Source: Rhipicephalus microplus (lineage: Eukaryota > Arthropoda > Arachnida > Ixodida > Ixodidae). From it: DNA of 64,000 nucleotides. The notes under the pieces were generated by a model. That model was given only the letters and a program-made list of their open reading frames with translations. It was not told where the DNA came from and ran no database searches. Below are positions 1 to 10,400 of the stretch, piece by piece. The translations under genes and the position numbers were made by a program. The DNA lies in the NCBI RefSeq assembly GCF_043290135.1, contig NW_027464796.1, positions 186,001 through 250,000 on the forward strand. Direction: 5' to 3'. Each line of letters starts with the position of its first letter. Position 1 is the first letter of the stretch.

Positions 1-421
1 TTTAGTGAACGTTGAGATTGATAGAAAACAATACTCGCGACGCTGAACAGTTAGTTCAGTGACGTAAACATGCAGTAAACACATGGCTCTGTCCTAAAGT
101 CTAAAACAAAACAAGAAGACAACGACAGAAAGGTAACGTGTACTCAACATTCCGTAATCCCAGGCTCATTTAGGACGTTCTGAGAAATAATGGTAGTGTA
201 TACTCGCTGGTATGAAATGTCATCGCTGACCGTCAAAAAAATAAGATTCCAGGCAACGAAGAAAATGTGCGGGACGCCGTCAGAACTGAAACTGAGCCGC
301 CGCATATTAAGGCCCACATAAGTAAGTGCAAGGGGCTCATAAAAACCACCAGGCCTGCGTAACGCACAACAGAACAGTAAGAGCGGCCTTTCAGAGCGTT
401 TTGTAAACATTATTTGGGTGA
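1..421. other. Unassigned flank before the first LINE
   Basis: No recognisable gene or repeat. A minus-strand reading frame of 96 codons (144-434) has no domain that I recognise and overlaps the LINE target site, so I do not treat it as a gene. Confidence 0.5.
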
Positions 422-434
422 CTGCTACGAGCAC
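422..434 (+). repeat. Left target-site duplication of LINE
   Basis: The 13-mer CTGCTACGAGCAC occurs here and again, identically, at 2846-2858, exactly bracketing the LINE remnant. This is the expected mark of target-primed reverse transcription. Confidence 0.8.
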
Positions 435-1433
435 TCACCAGCACCGCTCAGAACAGTATCCTGAAATAGAAGGTGACACGGTAAAGTGGCTCGATGACCC
501 CTTCACAGAGTCTGATGCTAGGGCCGTCCTTCACAACTTGAATAGCAGGTCAGCCTCAGGACCAGACGGCATCTCAAACAGACTGTTAAAAAACCTGGAT
601 GAGAGATGAATTGCGATGCTAAAGAAAGAGGTCAACAAAACTTGGGAAAGTGGAAGCGTGCCAGCAGAGTGGAAAGCGGCCTCGATTGTGCTTATTCCAA
701 AACCGGGCAAGCCCTTAAATGTTGACAACCTAAGGCCGATATCGCTAACCTCCTGTGTAGGCAAGGTAGCGGAACATGCGATCCTCAATAGGATCTCGAA
801 CTACATAGAACACAAGAAACTATTCCCACAGAACATGATCGGCTTCAGGCTTGGCCTTTCCGCACAAGATGTGATGCTACTTCTTAAGAAGCACATTTTC
901 AATAACAGCACTAGGGAAGTTAGGGGGATCTTAGCCCTTGACCTGACCACGGCCTTTCACACCGTATCTCATCGCTTTGTCTTGCAGGCCACGGCCACCC
1001 TAGGTCTTGGAGCAAAATTTCAGGCCTTTGTTAGGTCAGTCCTGATGAATAGAACGGCTACCATAAGGATCACTCAACTTAAGTCAGATGAGTTCGCTTT
1101 AGGAGCCAGAGGCACTCCCAAGGGGTGGTCATCTCCCCCTTGTTATTCAATATAGTCATGAAGGGCTTATCGGAGAGGCTCAGATCCCTGCCCAATATAG
1201 GCCACTCGCTTTACGCGGACGATATCACGATCTGGTGCCCGGGAGGATCACTCGCAGAAGTAGAAAACGCGCTGCAATCAGCCCTAGACGAAACGGAGTC
1301 CTACCTAGAAGGCACAGGCTTCCAACTCTCTCCAAACAAATCAAAACTGTTACTGTACAGGCCGGCCAGACAAGGCGTTAGGAGACTTCCACACCTGGAC
1401 CAAATTCCCATCTCCCCTTTTGCAAAAAACTGA
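435..1433 (+). pseudogene. LINE reverse transcriptase, broken
   Basis: The reading starts in the RT fingers (SASGPDGISNRLLKNL) and is cut by a TGA at 607-609. It continues with IPKPGK and LRPISLTSCVGK blocks and motif A (LALDLTTAF), whose catalytic Asp codon is at 940-942. The usual FD after motif A reads FH here. A frameshift just after GTPKG (near 1120) moves the frame; the next segment has the SPLLFN block and the catalytic LYADD motif at about 1209-1223, followed by thumb-like sequence ending at a TGA (1431-1433). Catalytic aspartates are still visible, but the frame is broken at several points. RT would copy the element RNA into DNA at the nicked target. The upstream ATG at 418 belongs to target DNA, not to the element. 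Confidence 0.88.
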
Positions 1434-1723
1434 CAGCGCATTCCACGAGTAGATTCAATCAGAATCCTAGGACTACTGATTGACGCGAGAGGGTGTAACG
1501 CCAAAACCCTGACGCACATAAGGATGCAGAAAGGGACTAAGTGAAGCCAACCTACTTCGGATCCATCACGCCTTCTTAATGAGCCACATTGATTATGTAG
1601 AATCGGCCCTTACCTGGACTAGAACAGAAAAAAAATAAGCTAGACACTCTCATCCGTAAGAGCATCAAAAAGGTACTAGGGGGAGCAGTAACCACATGCT
1701 CTGACAAATTAAGACAACTCGGT

Positions 1724-2515
1724 ATGCACAACGAGATTGATGAAGTGATCGCAGCACAGGCCACCACCCAGGTGGTCAGGCTCTCGTCAACCAGGGCAGG
1801 AAGACGCACCCTGGACGAGGCTGGCTTGGCTCCCAGAATGCTTGCTGAACGGGAAATTACCTTATCCCGGGAGGTCCGGGAAACCTTTGTGGTCAGCCCA
1901 TTTCCTCAGAATATGCACCCGCAATACAATGTAGGGAGGTGAAAAGCCCGAGCACGGGTGATATTACAGAACGCCGCCGAGAATCGAGAATCGACTGTCT
2001 TTGTCGACGCGGCTCAGAACGGCAAGTCTAGCACATTCGCGCTGGCAGTAATTGACAGCAACGGGGAATTACGCTCCTCAGCCTCGGTCAGGTTTGCTAC
2101 GAGCGCAGTTGCAGAACAGGTCACCATAGCCCTGCCCAAGAACCGCTCACACACTACCGTGTTAACAGACTCACGAGTGGCCATCAAAGCTTTTGAGTCG
2201 GGTAACCTAGCGCAAGAGGCTGCCGCCATTCTAGAAAAAAGAACAGACCCTGGCACTCACATAATCTCTTGGTTTCCCGCCCATATGGGTGCAGACGTTC
2301 ATCCGCACGTACGTAACCTCAACGAGCTTGCCCATGAACGTGCGCGAGATCTAACGCGCCGTTGTGGCATGGAGGCCTTATGCGGTCAGGATGAAATCGA
2401 GCATAACGATCCACTCCTTACGTTTAATGAAATCACATCTCACTATCCGCCAAGTAGAAGGGCCTATCCTCTTCCTCACCCGAAGTTAGATAGGTCTCAG
2501 TTAATTACATTTTGA
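1724..2515 (+). pseudogene. LINE RNase H domain, broken
   Basis: After a decayed linker (1724-1942, TGA at 1940-1942) the same frame enters an RNase H fold. Visible landmarks are the first catalytic Asp in TVFVDAAQNG, the Glu in AEQV, the Asp in VLTDSR and the late SWFPAHMG and NELAHERA blocks. RNase H removes the RNA strand of the RNA:DNA hybrid during LINE copying. All main catalytic positions look kept, yet in-frame stops before and after isolate the domain, so it is a relic. It shares the reading frame with the terminal knuckle that follows. Confidence 0.85.
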
Positions 2516-2794
2516 ATGCTCCAGACGGGCTCGTTCCCCTCGCGGGGCCTTCTCAGTCGTATTTCCACAGACGTTGACTCAAGTTGTCCGGAATGTAATG
2601 AAATTTATTGTTCCTTAGCGCACATGATTTGGCAATGCCCCACATTACCTAACGTCGACTGGGAAGAGGCACTCCGGAGCCCATCGCTCCAGGCACAAAT
2701 ACGGGCAATCCAGGGGGCCCAAGAAAGGGCGGAACATCATGGTGTCCCAGCCCCGACTTGGACGCGGCCAGCGGCTTCCGTGGGTCCCCGATAA
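2516..2794 (+). pseudogene. LINE C-terminal zinc-knuckle tail
   Basis: In frame with the RNase H but separated by a single TGA (2513-2515). It carries CPECNEIYCSLAHMIWQCP, a C-x2-C...H-x4/5-C knuckle common at the C terminus of arthropod I-type and R1-type LINE proteins. It is followed by the end of the protein and a short 3' UTR. Confidence 0.75.
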
Positions 2795-2834
2795 GGGTAT
2801 CAGCGAAAGCTCCTCAGCATCATATAAAGTTCAT

Positions 2835-2848
2835 TGTCTGTCTGTCTG
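2835..2848 (+). repeat. TGTC microsatellite tail of LINE
   Basis: Three and a half TGTC units close the element, just after an ATAAAG-like signal near 2824. The end merges into the right target duplication. Confidence 0.7.
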
Positions 2849-2858
2849 CTACGAGCAC
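2846..2858 (+). repeat. Right target-site duplication of LINE
   Basis: Identical to 422-434 over 13 bp. Confidence 0.8.
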
Positions 2859-3207
2859 ACTTGCGGGGTACCCAGTACGCCAGTAATCATCAAAAATTTT
2901 GTGTAGTAAAGTGCCATTCACTTAGTTATCTGTCGTCACTCTTCGAAGAAGTGTGGTACCCGCTACTCCTTTGTAAAACATTTGTGCTGTTTTTTTAAGG
3001 CTGTGACTGACGACGATAAAGTATTATGCATGAAGTTTTTGTTGGAGCATTTGATGACCCACTCCTTAACAATTCGCATTGTGTGGCGCCTGTTTGTTCC
3101 TTGGCTGTTTTGAGACACTTCATTACTCGTCTTAAAGCGATTTCTTTCCCGCCATGTGCCTTCCCCCTTCCCCCAAGGCAAGTTTCCAACGGAGTTACAA
3201 GTATCGG

Positions 3208-3262
3208 CGTGACTCAGCGGTTGGTATGCAGGGACCCGTGTACGAATCCAGTTTTAAATTTG
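3208..3262 (+). mobile_element. tRNA-derived SINE head, plus orientation
   Basis: TGACTCAGCGGTTGG (3210-3224) resembles a polymerase III A box, and CGTGTACGAATCCA (3237-3250) a B box of the GGTTCGAATCC type. Spacing is tRNA-like but there is no tRNA cloverleaf. Likely a degraded copy of a tick SINE; the tail is not clear. Confidence 0.5.
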
Positions 3263-3885
3263 GTGGTCTTATTTACTCAGTTCTTCCAATATTTTGAGGG
3301 ATATTATTTACGGACTCTGGCGACGCGCTGGCGGTGGACTATACTATACGGCGCATGCGACCCTTGTTGTAATTTTATAACGTCTTTCGCAGTAAAATAC
3401 CACTGCTGCATAGATGGCCTATATCAACCGGCAGGAAAGCAAGACCTCCAAGGCAGCCCCATTGAGCCATGCATTGCAAGATTAGCCACTGAAGATTAAC
3501 TGTGTTAGCTGCAAGGTCAACATTGTACACCAAACTAAGAGCTTTTTTTTTGACAGGCTCAACTGGGGGCTGGAGCCCTCTCCTTCACATCCTTCACCCT
3601 CAAAATTTCTCTTGGTTTTGTCCTGTTCATTTTTCTTTTCTAATTGGCACTGCCTGCTATGCGGGCCGAGGATGTTTTTTTTTTAACTCACATAATGTAA
3701 GGAAAGATAAGATCGTCGTTTCTGGCATATTTCGCTGGCTACCACGACATAATTAGATCGTGGTCTTGTATCAGCTAAGCCCAAAAACTATATAAGGACG
3801 CCTCCCTGATAGACTAAGGAAAAATTTCAGGTCATAAAGAGACTGTTGTAGGATTCATCTCCATAAAAATTTAAAAGATATTTGC
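3263..3885. other. Unassigned
   Basis: No recognisable gene. It includes T-rich runs near 3542 and 3674. A 157-codon plus-strand frame starting at 3026 runs across the SINE head and into this stretch; it has no domain and is taken as chance. Confidence 0.4.
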
Positions 3886-4640
3886 ATGAAGTTGCCAAAC
3901 CTGAATGAAGTGTGGTGCTGGCCAACCTTGTTCAATTTTCTTCGCTTTTTATTTCTGTGCTTTTCTCTTTATTTTTTTGGTCTTTTTCTCGTTTATCTCT
4001 ATTCTTTCTTGAATTTTTTTACTCTCTTACTGGTATTTGTTTATTCGTCTTCCTTTATTTGTTCCTGGCTCATGGCAATATATTTCCTATTATCTTTTTT
4101 TTCTTTCCATTTCGAGCTGACTCACCTAATACGGTATATATACGTGGTTTCGCATGCATCATGCATTACGCCCAGTGACGAAACCACACGGCAGCCTTAC
4201 TGCTTCGCCCTTATCGACATTAAGGCACTCGTAGAAGACGATGAAGCAGCCTTCCTGACGAGAACATGCGCTCAATATGCATGCAGTATTTGTGGGTTTC
4301 GCTGTGTTACCCAAGCGAAAACAAGAAAATAAGATCACAGCATACAATAGACCAGATCCCTAAAGTGCTGCGCACGTAATACGGCACTCGCCACGATGTG
4401 TTGGACACATCAAACGCTTACACTCTATCCAATTTTTTTTCCCGAAAAGAACCTAATTGCTAAAGAATAAAGCGAAAGTGTAAGAGTGAGTAAGTAATGA
4501 ACAAAAAATTGATAAGAACCAATAATTAATGATAGAGACAAACTAAAAGAATGAAAGACATGGAATGAAAAACCAAAAAATGAACAATGAAAGAACAAGA
4601 AATTGAAAAAAAAACGCTGAAGTAAAAAAAACGACACATC
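3886..4640. mobile_element. Foldback-like repeat with polypyrimidine and polypurine arms
   Basis: About 3930-4110 is almost all T and C on the plus strand; about 4430-4635 is almost all A and G. The two arms therefore look like diverged inverted repeats. Between them lies a more balanced core (about 4140-4420) that opens with a hairpin: GTGGTTTCG at 4144-4152 pairs with CGAAACCAC at 4179-4187. Translations of both arms are low-complexity Phe/Leu/Ser strings. It could be a foldback element or MITE; exact ends are not visible. Confidence 0.4.
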
Positions 4641-4734
4641 CCAAGTACAGTGGGAATCGATGACATGCGAAGCACGAATGAGAAATGTTAATATATCACT
4701 TTAAAATCACCACAATGTTACGAGGTGGCGGTAA

Positions 4735-6150
4735 ATGATGTCGTACATGACTTCCGTGTCATGATTACATGTTTGGATGTGTCGTTTACCTTCATCACCT
4801 ATTCACGTCACATGATACCATACTTAGTGTATGTCGAGCTGGCGAAACGGCCGCGAGCATGCTATGAGCGTGATAACTTGTGATGTTCATACTAGACACG
4901 CGTGTCAGGATTATCATGTTTGCACCAGTCATATATTTCGTCATTCATTGACGTCATGTAACACCAAATTTAGTAAATGTTGAGCTAGCAAAACAGCCAC
5001 GAGCGCGTCATGAAGGGGCCAATACACTCCAATGTAGCGTTGACGCGCGCGCACGCTGGGCACAGCGACGCTACGTTTGCAAAAGGCGGGCACTTATAGT
5101 CTGACGCCAGGCGTGGCCAGCGTCCGTCGGCGCGGCCCGATGGCAACCAGCGCGAAATGGGACATGCTGCATTTCGCGCCAAAGTGTTACCCAGAAAACA
5201 CTGCGTCTCCCTGTTTTCATCAAGGAGGGACGCCGGACGCGCTGAAACGCACATGTGTCAAAGCAACGCAGCGTGGTGTGCGCCTGCGTGTATATGGCAG
5301 GACCAGCGTCTGGCGTGGCAACGCTGGCGTAACGCGACGAAATGAATGCCGTTGAGCACGCGCACCACGTCACGTTGAAATGTATTGGCGTCGTAACTTT
5401 TGCATGTAGTCATGCTCTCACATGATACGCATCTCATGATTATCATGTTTTGCACCGGTCACATACCTTCGTTATTCATTGCCATTGCATAATACCGAGT
5501 TTGGTATATGTGAAGCTAGCGAAATGGCCGTGAGCGCATCATGAATGTAGCATGTAGTCATGTTGTTACATGACACGCATCTCATGTTTATCATGTTTGC
5601 ACCAGTATATTACCTTCGTCATTCATTAACGTACCGTAATACCAAATTTGGTATAAGTGAAGCTAGCGAAACGGCCACAAGTGCATCATGAGCGTGGCAT
5701 GTTGTCATGTTATTACATGATACGTATGTCATGATCATCATGTTTGCACCAGTCACATACCTTCGTCCCTCATGCACGTACCGTAATACCAAATTTGGTA
5801 TATGTGACGCTAGCGAAATGGCCGAGAGCACACCATGAGCGTGGAACGCAGTCATGTTGTTACATGACACGCATGTCGTGATTTTCATGTTAGGGTCTGT
5901 CGCTTGTGTTTGCCATGCAATCATGTCATACCAATACCATACCAGTTTTGGAACATGCCATGTGAACGAAATCGCCGCAAGAGCTGCAGGACCATGAAAT
6001 GTAAATCATGACATTCCTGACATAAATGTCACGATTTTTGTGTTATGACTAGCCAATTATGCTCTTCATGCAGTCATTTTATGCCATACCAAGTTTGGTA
6101 TTGATACCATTATCTGAAGGGCCATGAGAGCTAAAAGTCGTAGGCGGCTA
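4735..6150 (+). repeat. Tandem satellite, 147-bp period
   Basis: A landmark GCTAGCGAAA-type block recurs at about 4838, 4984, 5515, 5662 and 5809, with more decayed versions near 5963 and 6110. Intervals are 146 or 147 bp, except where an insertion sits in one unit. Each unit also carries CATGTTTGCACCAGTCA-like, ACCTTCGTCATTCATT-like and ACCAAATTTGGTAT-like segments. Edge units are more diverged than central ones, as expected when unequal exchange works mainly in the middle. Tandem families near 150 bp are known from cattle ticks; whether this is one needs direct comparison. Confidence 0.85.
5019..5388. mobile_element. 370-bp TIR element (MITE-like) nested in satellite
   Basis: It starts CCAATACACTCCAATGTAGC and ends with its imperfect inverse, ...GAAATGTATTGG; about 22 bp of terminal inverted repeat with mostly transition differences. 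It interrupts one 147-bp satellite unit, which resumes right after. It is far richer in G, C and CpG than the satellite. An internal perfect 10-bp stem, GCGCGAAATG (5150-5159) with CATTTCGCGC (5170-5179), lies near the middle. The short reading frames inside are not convincing, so it is non-autonomous. A target duplication is not clear. Confidence 0.7.
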
Positions 6151-6153
6151 GAT

Positions 6154-6419
<266 letters not shown>

Positions 6420-7381
6420 CGCTCTAAGTCGCCGAAGTTTGCTAAGAAATAAGGCTGGTGTCTGAAATTCTGCGTGATTTCTTTAAGGCAAAAGTAACTA
6501 ATCCCTTCAAAATCGTTTCCATCCTGTTCACACGGAAGTCTAGAATAAAAGCGCAATAGCATAATACTTGTAGTTTAAATTTTATATATACGTATTATTG
6601 AAGTCTTATTTCTTTTTGCTTCACCTCAATTTCCTAAAAAAACATTTTAAAGTCTCAAAGTCATATTTTTGGCCAATGCCCCGAAGTGGGTACGTGCAAT
6701 AATATGAATAGATACAAGCAAACAAACAAATAAAGCTGTCGAATTTCATTAGGCTTGGCGCCTCTAGTGTGAAGCTTCTCGACTTTATTTTTTTCCAGCG
6801 TGTGGCCTAACTGGCCAAACAAGCTCGCATTTCGCAAAGTTCCTCGCATCGTCACGCGAAGCTGAAGTGGCGACTTGAGAGATGTTTAGTTTGTTGCAAA
6901 TTTCCTTGGTTTACTGCACGTCGTCACTGTATAGCCGCAAACATCAGAGTGGGCAGGTGCTGCCCCTTGGTGGCGCTAAAAGGAACTATACAAACACTGA
7001 ATTATCGTCATTAGTTTGTCTAGTCTATTTCACTACTAGCGTGAATTCCCGGAAGCGACGTAAATCGAAATAGTTGCCTTGTTAAATAGACGTGTCGGTG
7101 CCGTCGTAAGATTAGCCAGGTGCGCATTTAGCCGGGCCATATAAAAGTATATTTATTCAATCGCTAAGCCGCTTGTAATATTAAACAAAAAAGACAAAAA
7201 AGTAATCCCACCCACCAAAAGGTAGCATATACAGTAACTCTATCCACACCAAGCGGCAGAATCCACCTCGTGGCAGGAGACGCAGGGAAATCATTGGACG
7301 CGCCGCATTTTGAAAGTAGAGTAAATATCTAAGCACGTCGTCTTCATCGTTGTCGACGCTTCCGGCACGTTGCTGAAACAT
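6420..7381. other. Unassigned AT-rich stretch
   Basis: Several 60-70 codon frames on both strands, none with a domain that I recognise. No repeat family identified. Confidence 0.4.
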
Positions 7382-7415
7382 GAAATTGTAAGAACTGGGA
7401 AATTGTAAGAACTGG
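7382..7415 (+). repeat. Perfect 17-bp tandem duplication
   Basis: GAAATTGTAAGAACTGG occurs at 7382-7398 and again at 7399-7415 without any change, so it is young or conserved by chance. Confidence 0.9.
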
Positions 7416-10400
7416 TCGGTTCACGCTTGCCTGTGCATAGCTGCGCTTCCTTTTTGTATATTGCTGTTTGCTCTTCTGATACTCGCAGCTTCCGCTCTAG
7501 CAGGATGCTGCTAACCTGTTGCTGCAGAATTTGTTTTTTTCCGTCCTTGCGATGAAACTGTGCCTTTTTTATCGAAGGTGTACTCAGCTGGGCTAGTTGT
7601 TTTATGACAAAAAAAGGGCAAAATACTTTGCAATTAACAAACAGGACATGGTTCTGTGTGTTCTACTGTCTTACATGTCGCAATCTTTCTGTCGCATATG
7701 ACTTATGTTTTTTTTTTTTCAAGTTATTCTCGAATGTGACTTGGTAACTTTAGGAAATGCACCACGCTTTCAAACGTAAGCGTAAAGCGTCAGCTATGCT
7801 TCGTAAAGTCCCCATTTTCTCAGACAAGGAAGCCTACAAGTGCGCATGAGACGAACACTTACGAGAGGAAAACCGCCCACGATGCGCAAGCCACAAACCG
7901 AAAAACCGCTGAGATTCAATTAGATGAAAAAAAAACAATCAAAAGAAATCCTCTGAAGGTTGCATTGAATCCCGCGCCAGAAGTGTTCCTAGAAACTAAA
8001 TCATGGTGTGTATATTTCATTACGTATGCTTCACAGATTTCTCTTAATCCACACATAGCAATGATATGGAGTCCGCAGAATGTGGATTCGCTACAACTGT
8101 CCCCTCAGGAAGCTGTATCTGTGTATCAAGTACAGAAAGGAAACAAAAGGAACGACTGCGGTAAGGTATGTAGCCAGCACACCGAGAACACGGTAATCTT
8201 GACAGCAATCTTGAGACGAGCTTCTTGGAAATCCTCAAACGACTTTGTCGCGACAGGCCGGCCTAACAGCTTAGCGACTCTCAAACCACTTATATCTGAC
8301 TAAATTGTGTTTCTTCTTTGCTTCTTCCACTCCTATTTAAGTGACTTTTATCGTGCAAATGCTGACAGTGCCATTTTAAAGTGTGGAATGATTAAAAGAA
8401 GAGCCGCATCCCAGATTCAGAAAAAAGTGTAAGGTTACCTTAAAAAGGAGAGTTATTAAAAATAAACTGGTTACGATGAATTATGGGTAGGAAAAATAAA
8501 CACTTTTCTGTATGCATTATTTGTGACGAAGCTCCACAGACTAATGTTTATTTTTGTCACTTTATAGTGCCTTCTTTATAATATCTCCACAATTTTCACT
8601 TTGTAATACGGCCACTGGCAATTATAATGTCATCACAGAGCTTATGGGGCTTTCCCGGACATTCAAGCATAAGAAGCCCTATTGGTAATTTGAACTATAT
8701 CAACAGTCGTTCAATATGACTGAAAGATTGGCTGTCGCTGTGGTGGACGTGAGTTGTGGTCTGAACTTCACACAAGGATGTCATACTTTAGTGAATCTTT
8801 AATGGTTTCTTAAGACCACGTGTGTTTTTAATATGTGAAATACAATTTTTTTACATGTGTTCTGTACCGCGTTGGATAACTTCTCTTTCAGCTTATATGC
8901 TGCTGATTTCGACTTGATACTTGCGAGCGTTGCATATAAACGTTACAATGGCATTACCCGTGAAAGCGAATAAAGGTCTCGTGTCCCAACCTACACACTA
9001 GCTTATTACCGAACTAGTGCCAGCTCCAAAATCACCACTTCAAGGTTAAATTTTCAATACATTACAAGGGCAATGCACGGAGTAACGTAAACAGCACTGA
9101 ACAGTACAAGTATTTGCGGTATGAACAACGCACGGTTAGAGAAGAAACTGCTAAAAATTATTGACACTTTCCGTCCTGAATTTTTTCTACCGGCAGATAT
9201 TTTTTTTTGTTTCTCTTTGATTTGGAGGTACTACTGCCTGAAGAACACGAAAATATTTTTTTCTAAGAATGCCGTCAGTATACAAGAAAAACGGCTCTAT
9301 GTCCTAATTATAGGACACCAAGGCTTAGTGGTTGTGAAGCGAAGTATGATGAATTTAAATTCACCTATTATTTAGCCCTGTTAACGGAAGTTATTGTGAA
9401 ACTAACATACAGCAACCACGTATTAGTTACAGTGCATAAACTGTCCAACAGCAAGTCTTTGCGCTCGTGATACACAGCTTCTCATCGCACTTGAATGACC
9501 GCCGTTCACACATTGAACACTTTAGAAGATCCAAACTCATAAAAATTTGGCGTATCCTTCTTTGCGGTGCCAGTATTAATTCTGCCCATGCTTGCAAGGG
9601 CAAGCTGATTAAACTATACTTTATCGTTGTATTCTTCTAGCTCCAACGCGCACCAATATAATATTTTATAGAACAAAAATAATATACATTACATATTATC
9701 TCACTATTAGACATTCCTTGGATATTGTCTAAAGGATGTGGGCAGGTTTCTCGACTAGAAAAAAAAAACAAAATCGGGAGCTTTTGCAAGAGCTGCCCAT
9801 CTGAATTAGCCTGAACGCATTCAGAGGTCTGACAAACACTTAGTCCTGGTATCCTATATTTAGGACATGAAGATTGTCCACTGCTGCGGCCGATTGGTTT
9901 AAGTTAGGAAACACCCACTTTGTAAATAGCAAGTGAGGCATCTTAAAAACAACATGAGAGAATACTACAGCAACTGATCTAAAAATTAACCTGTAAGGTG
10001 TCATTCATTATTTGGTTGTGGCGAGCGTCATCGTGCTCGTAATCCACCATATTTTTCTACTTTGCAAATTCCCAAAGAAGACGATGACGAAAAAAAGAAA
10101 ACTACCTATGCTTGCGCTGGTATATTGAGGATAGTTCGGACACCTTTTTCAATTTATGGCTTCATTGCGTCCCATTTGGCAGCAAAATTCCTTCATGTTT
10201 TTTTTATAGGGAGCTAGGGTCGAAAGGGCTAGAGCTATTCATCCGTCTTATGCGCACGGTGACCTTCACTTCGTTGAAAGCAACAAGAGACCGCAATGAG
10301 AAAAATGAGCCAAAAACTATAGCACGAAAATTTACAGTGAGCCTAGTTTTCATCCCTATACGACGTATCCTCGGGATTTACAAAAAAAATATGAGCACGC

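Larger units (their letters stand above)
435..2845 (+). mobile_element. 5'-truncated I-type LINE (non-LTR retrotransposon), dead
   Basis: The copy carries, in order, part of a reverse transcriptase, an RNase H domain and a C-terminal CCHC-like knuckle. RNase H after RT is typical of the I group of LINEs. Endonuclease, ORF1 and the start of RT are missing, so insertion stopped early (5' truncation). A perfect 13-bp duplication flanks it and the 3' end is a short TGTC repeat. In-frame stops lie at 607-609, 1431-1433, 1940-1942 and 2513-2515. There is a frameshift near 1120 and at least one more between 1433 and 1724. It cannot encode a working protein. The clade is inferred from domain order; a tree of the RT would settle it. 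Confidence 0.88.

Noticed and set aside
3026..3499. 157-codon plus frame
   Set aside because: It runs across a SINE head and shows no domain or composition of a protein.
4735..6150. Possible CRISPR array because of regular repeats
   Set aside because: The 147-bp unit repeats as a whole without unique spacers, and the DNA is eukaryotic.
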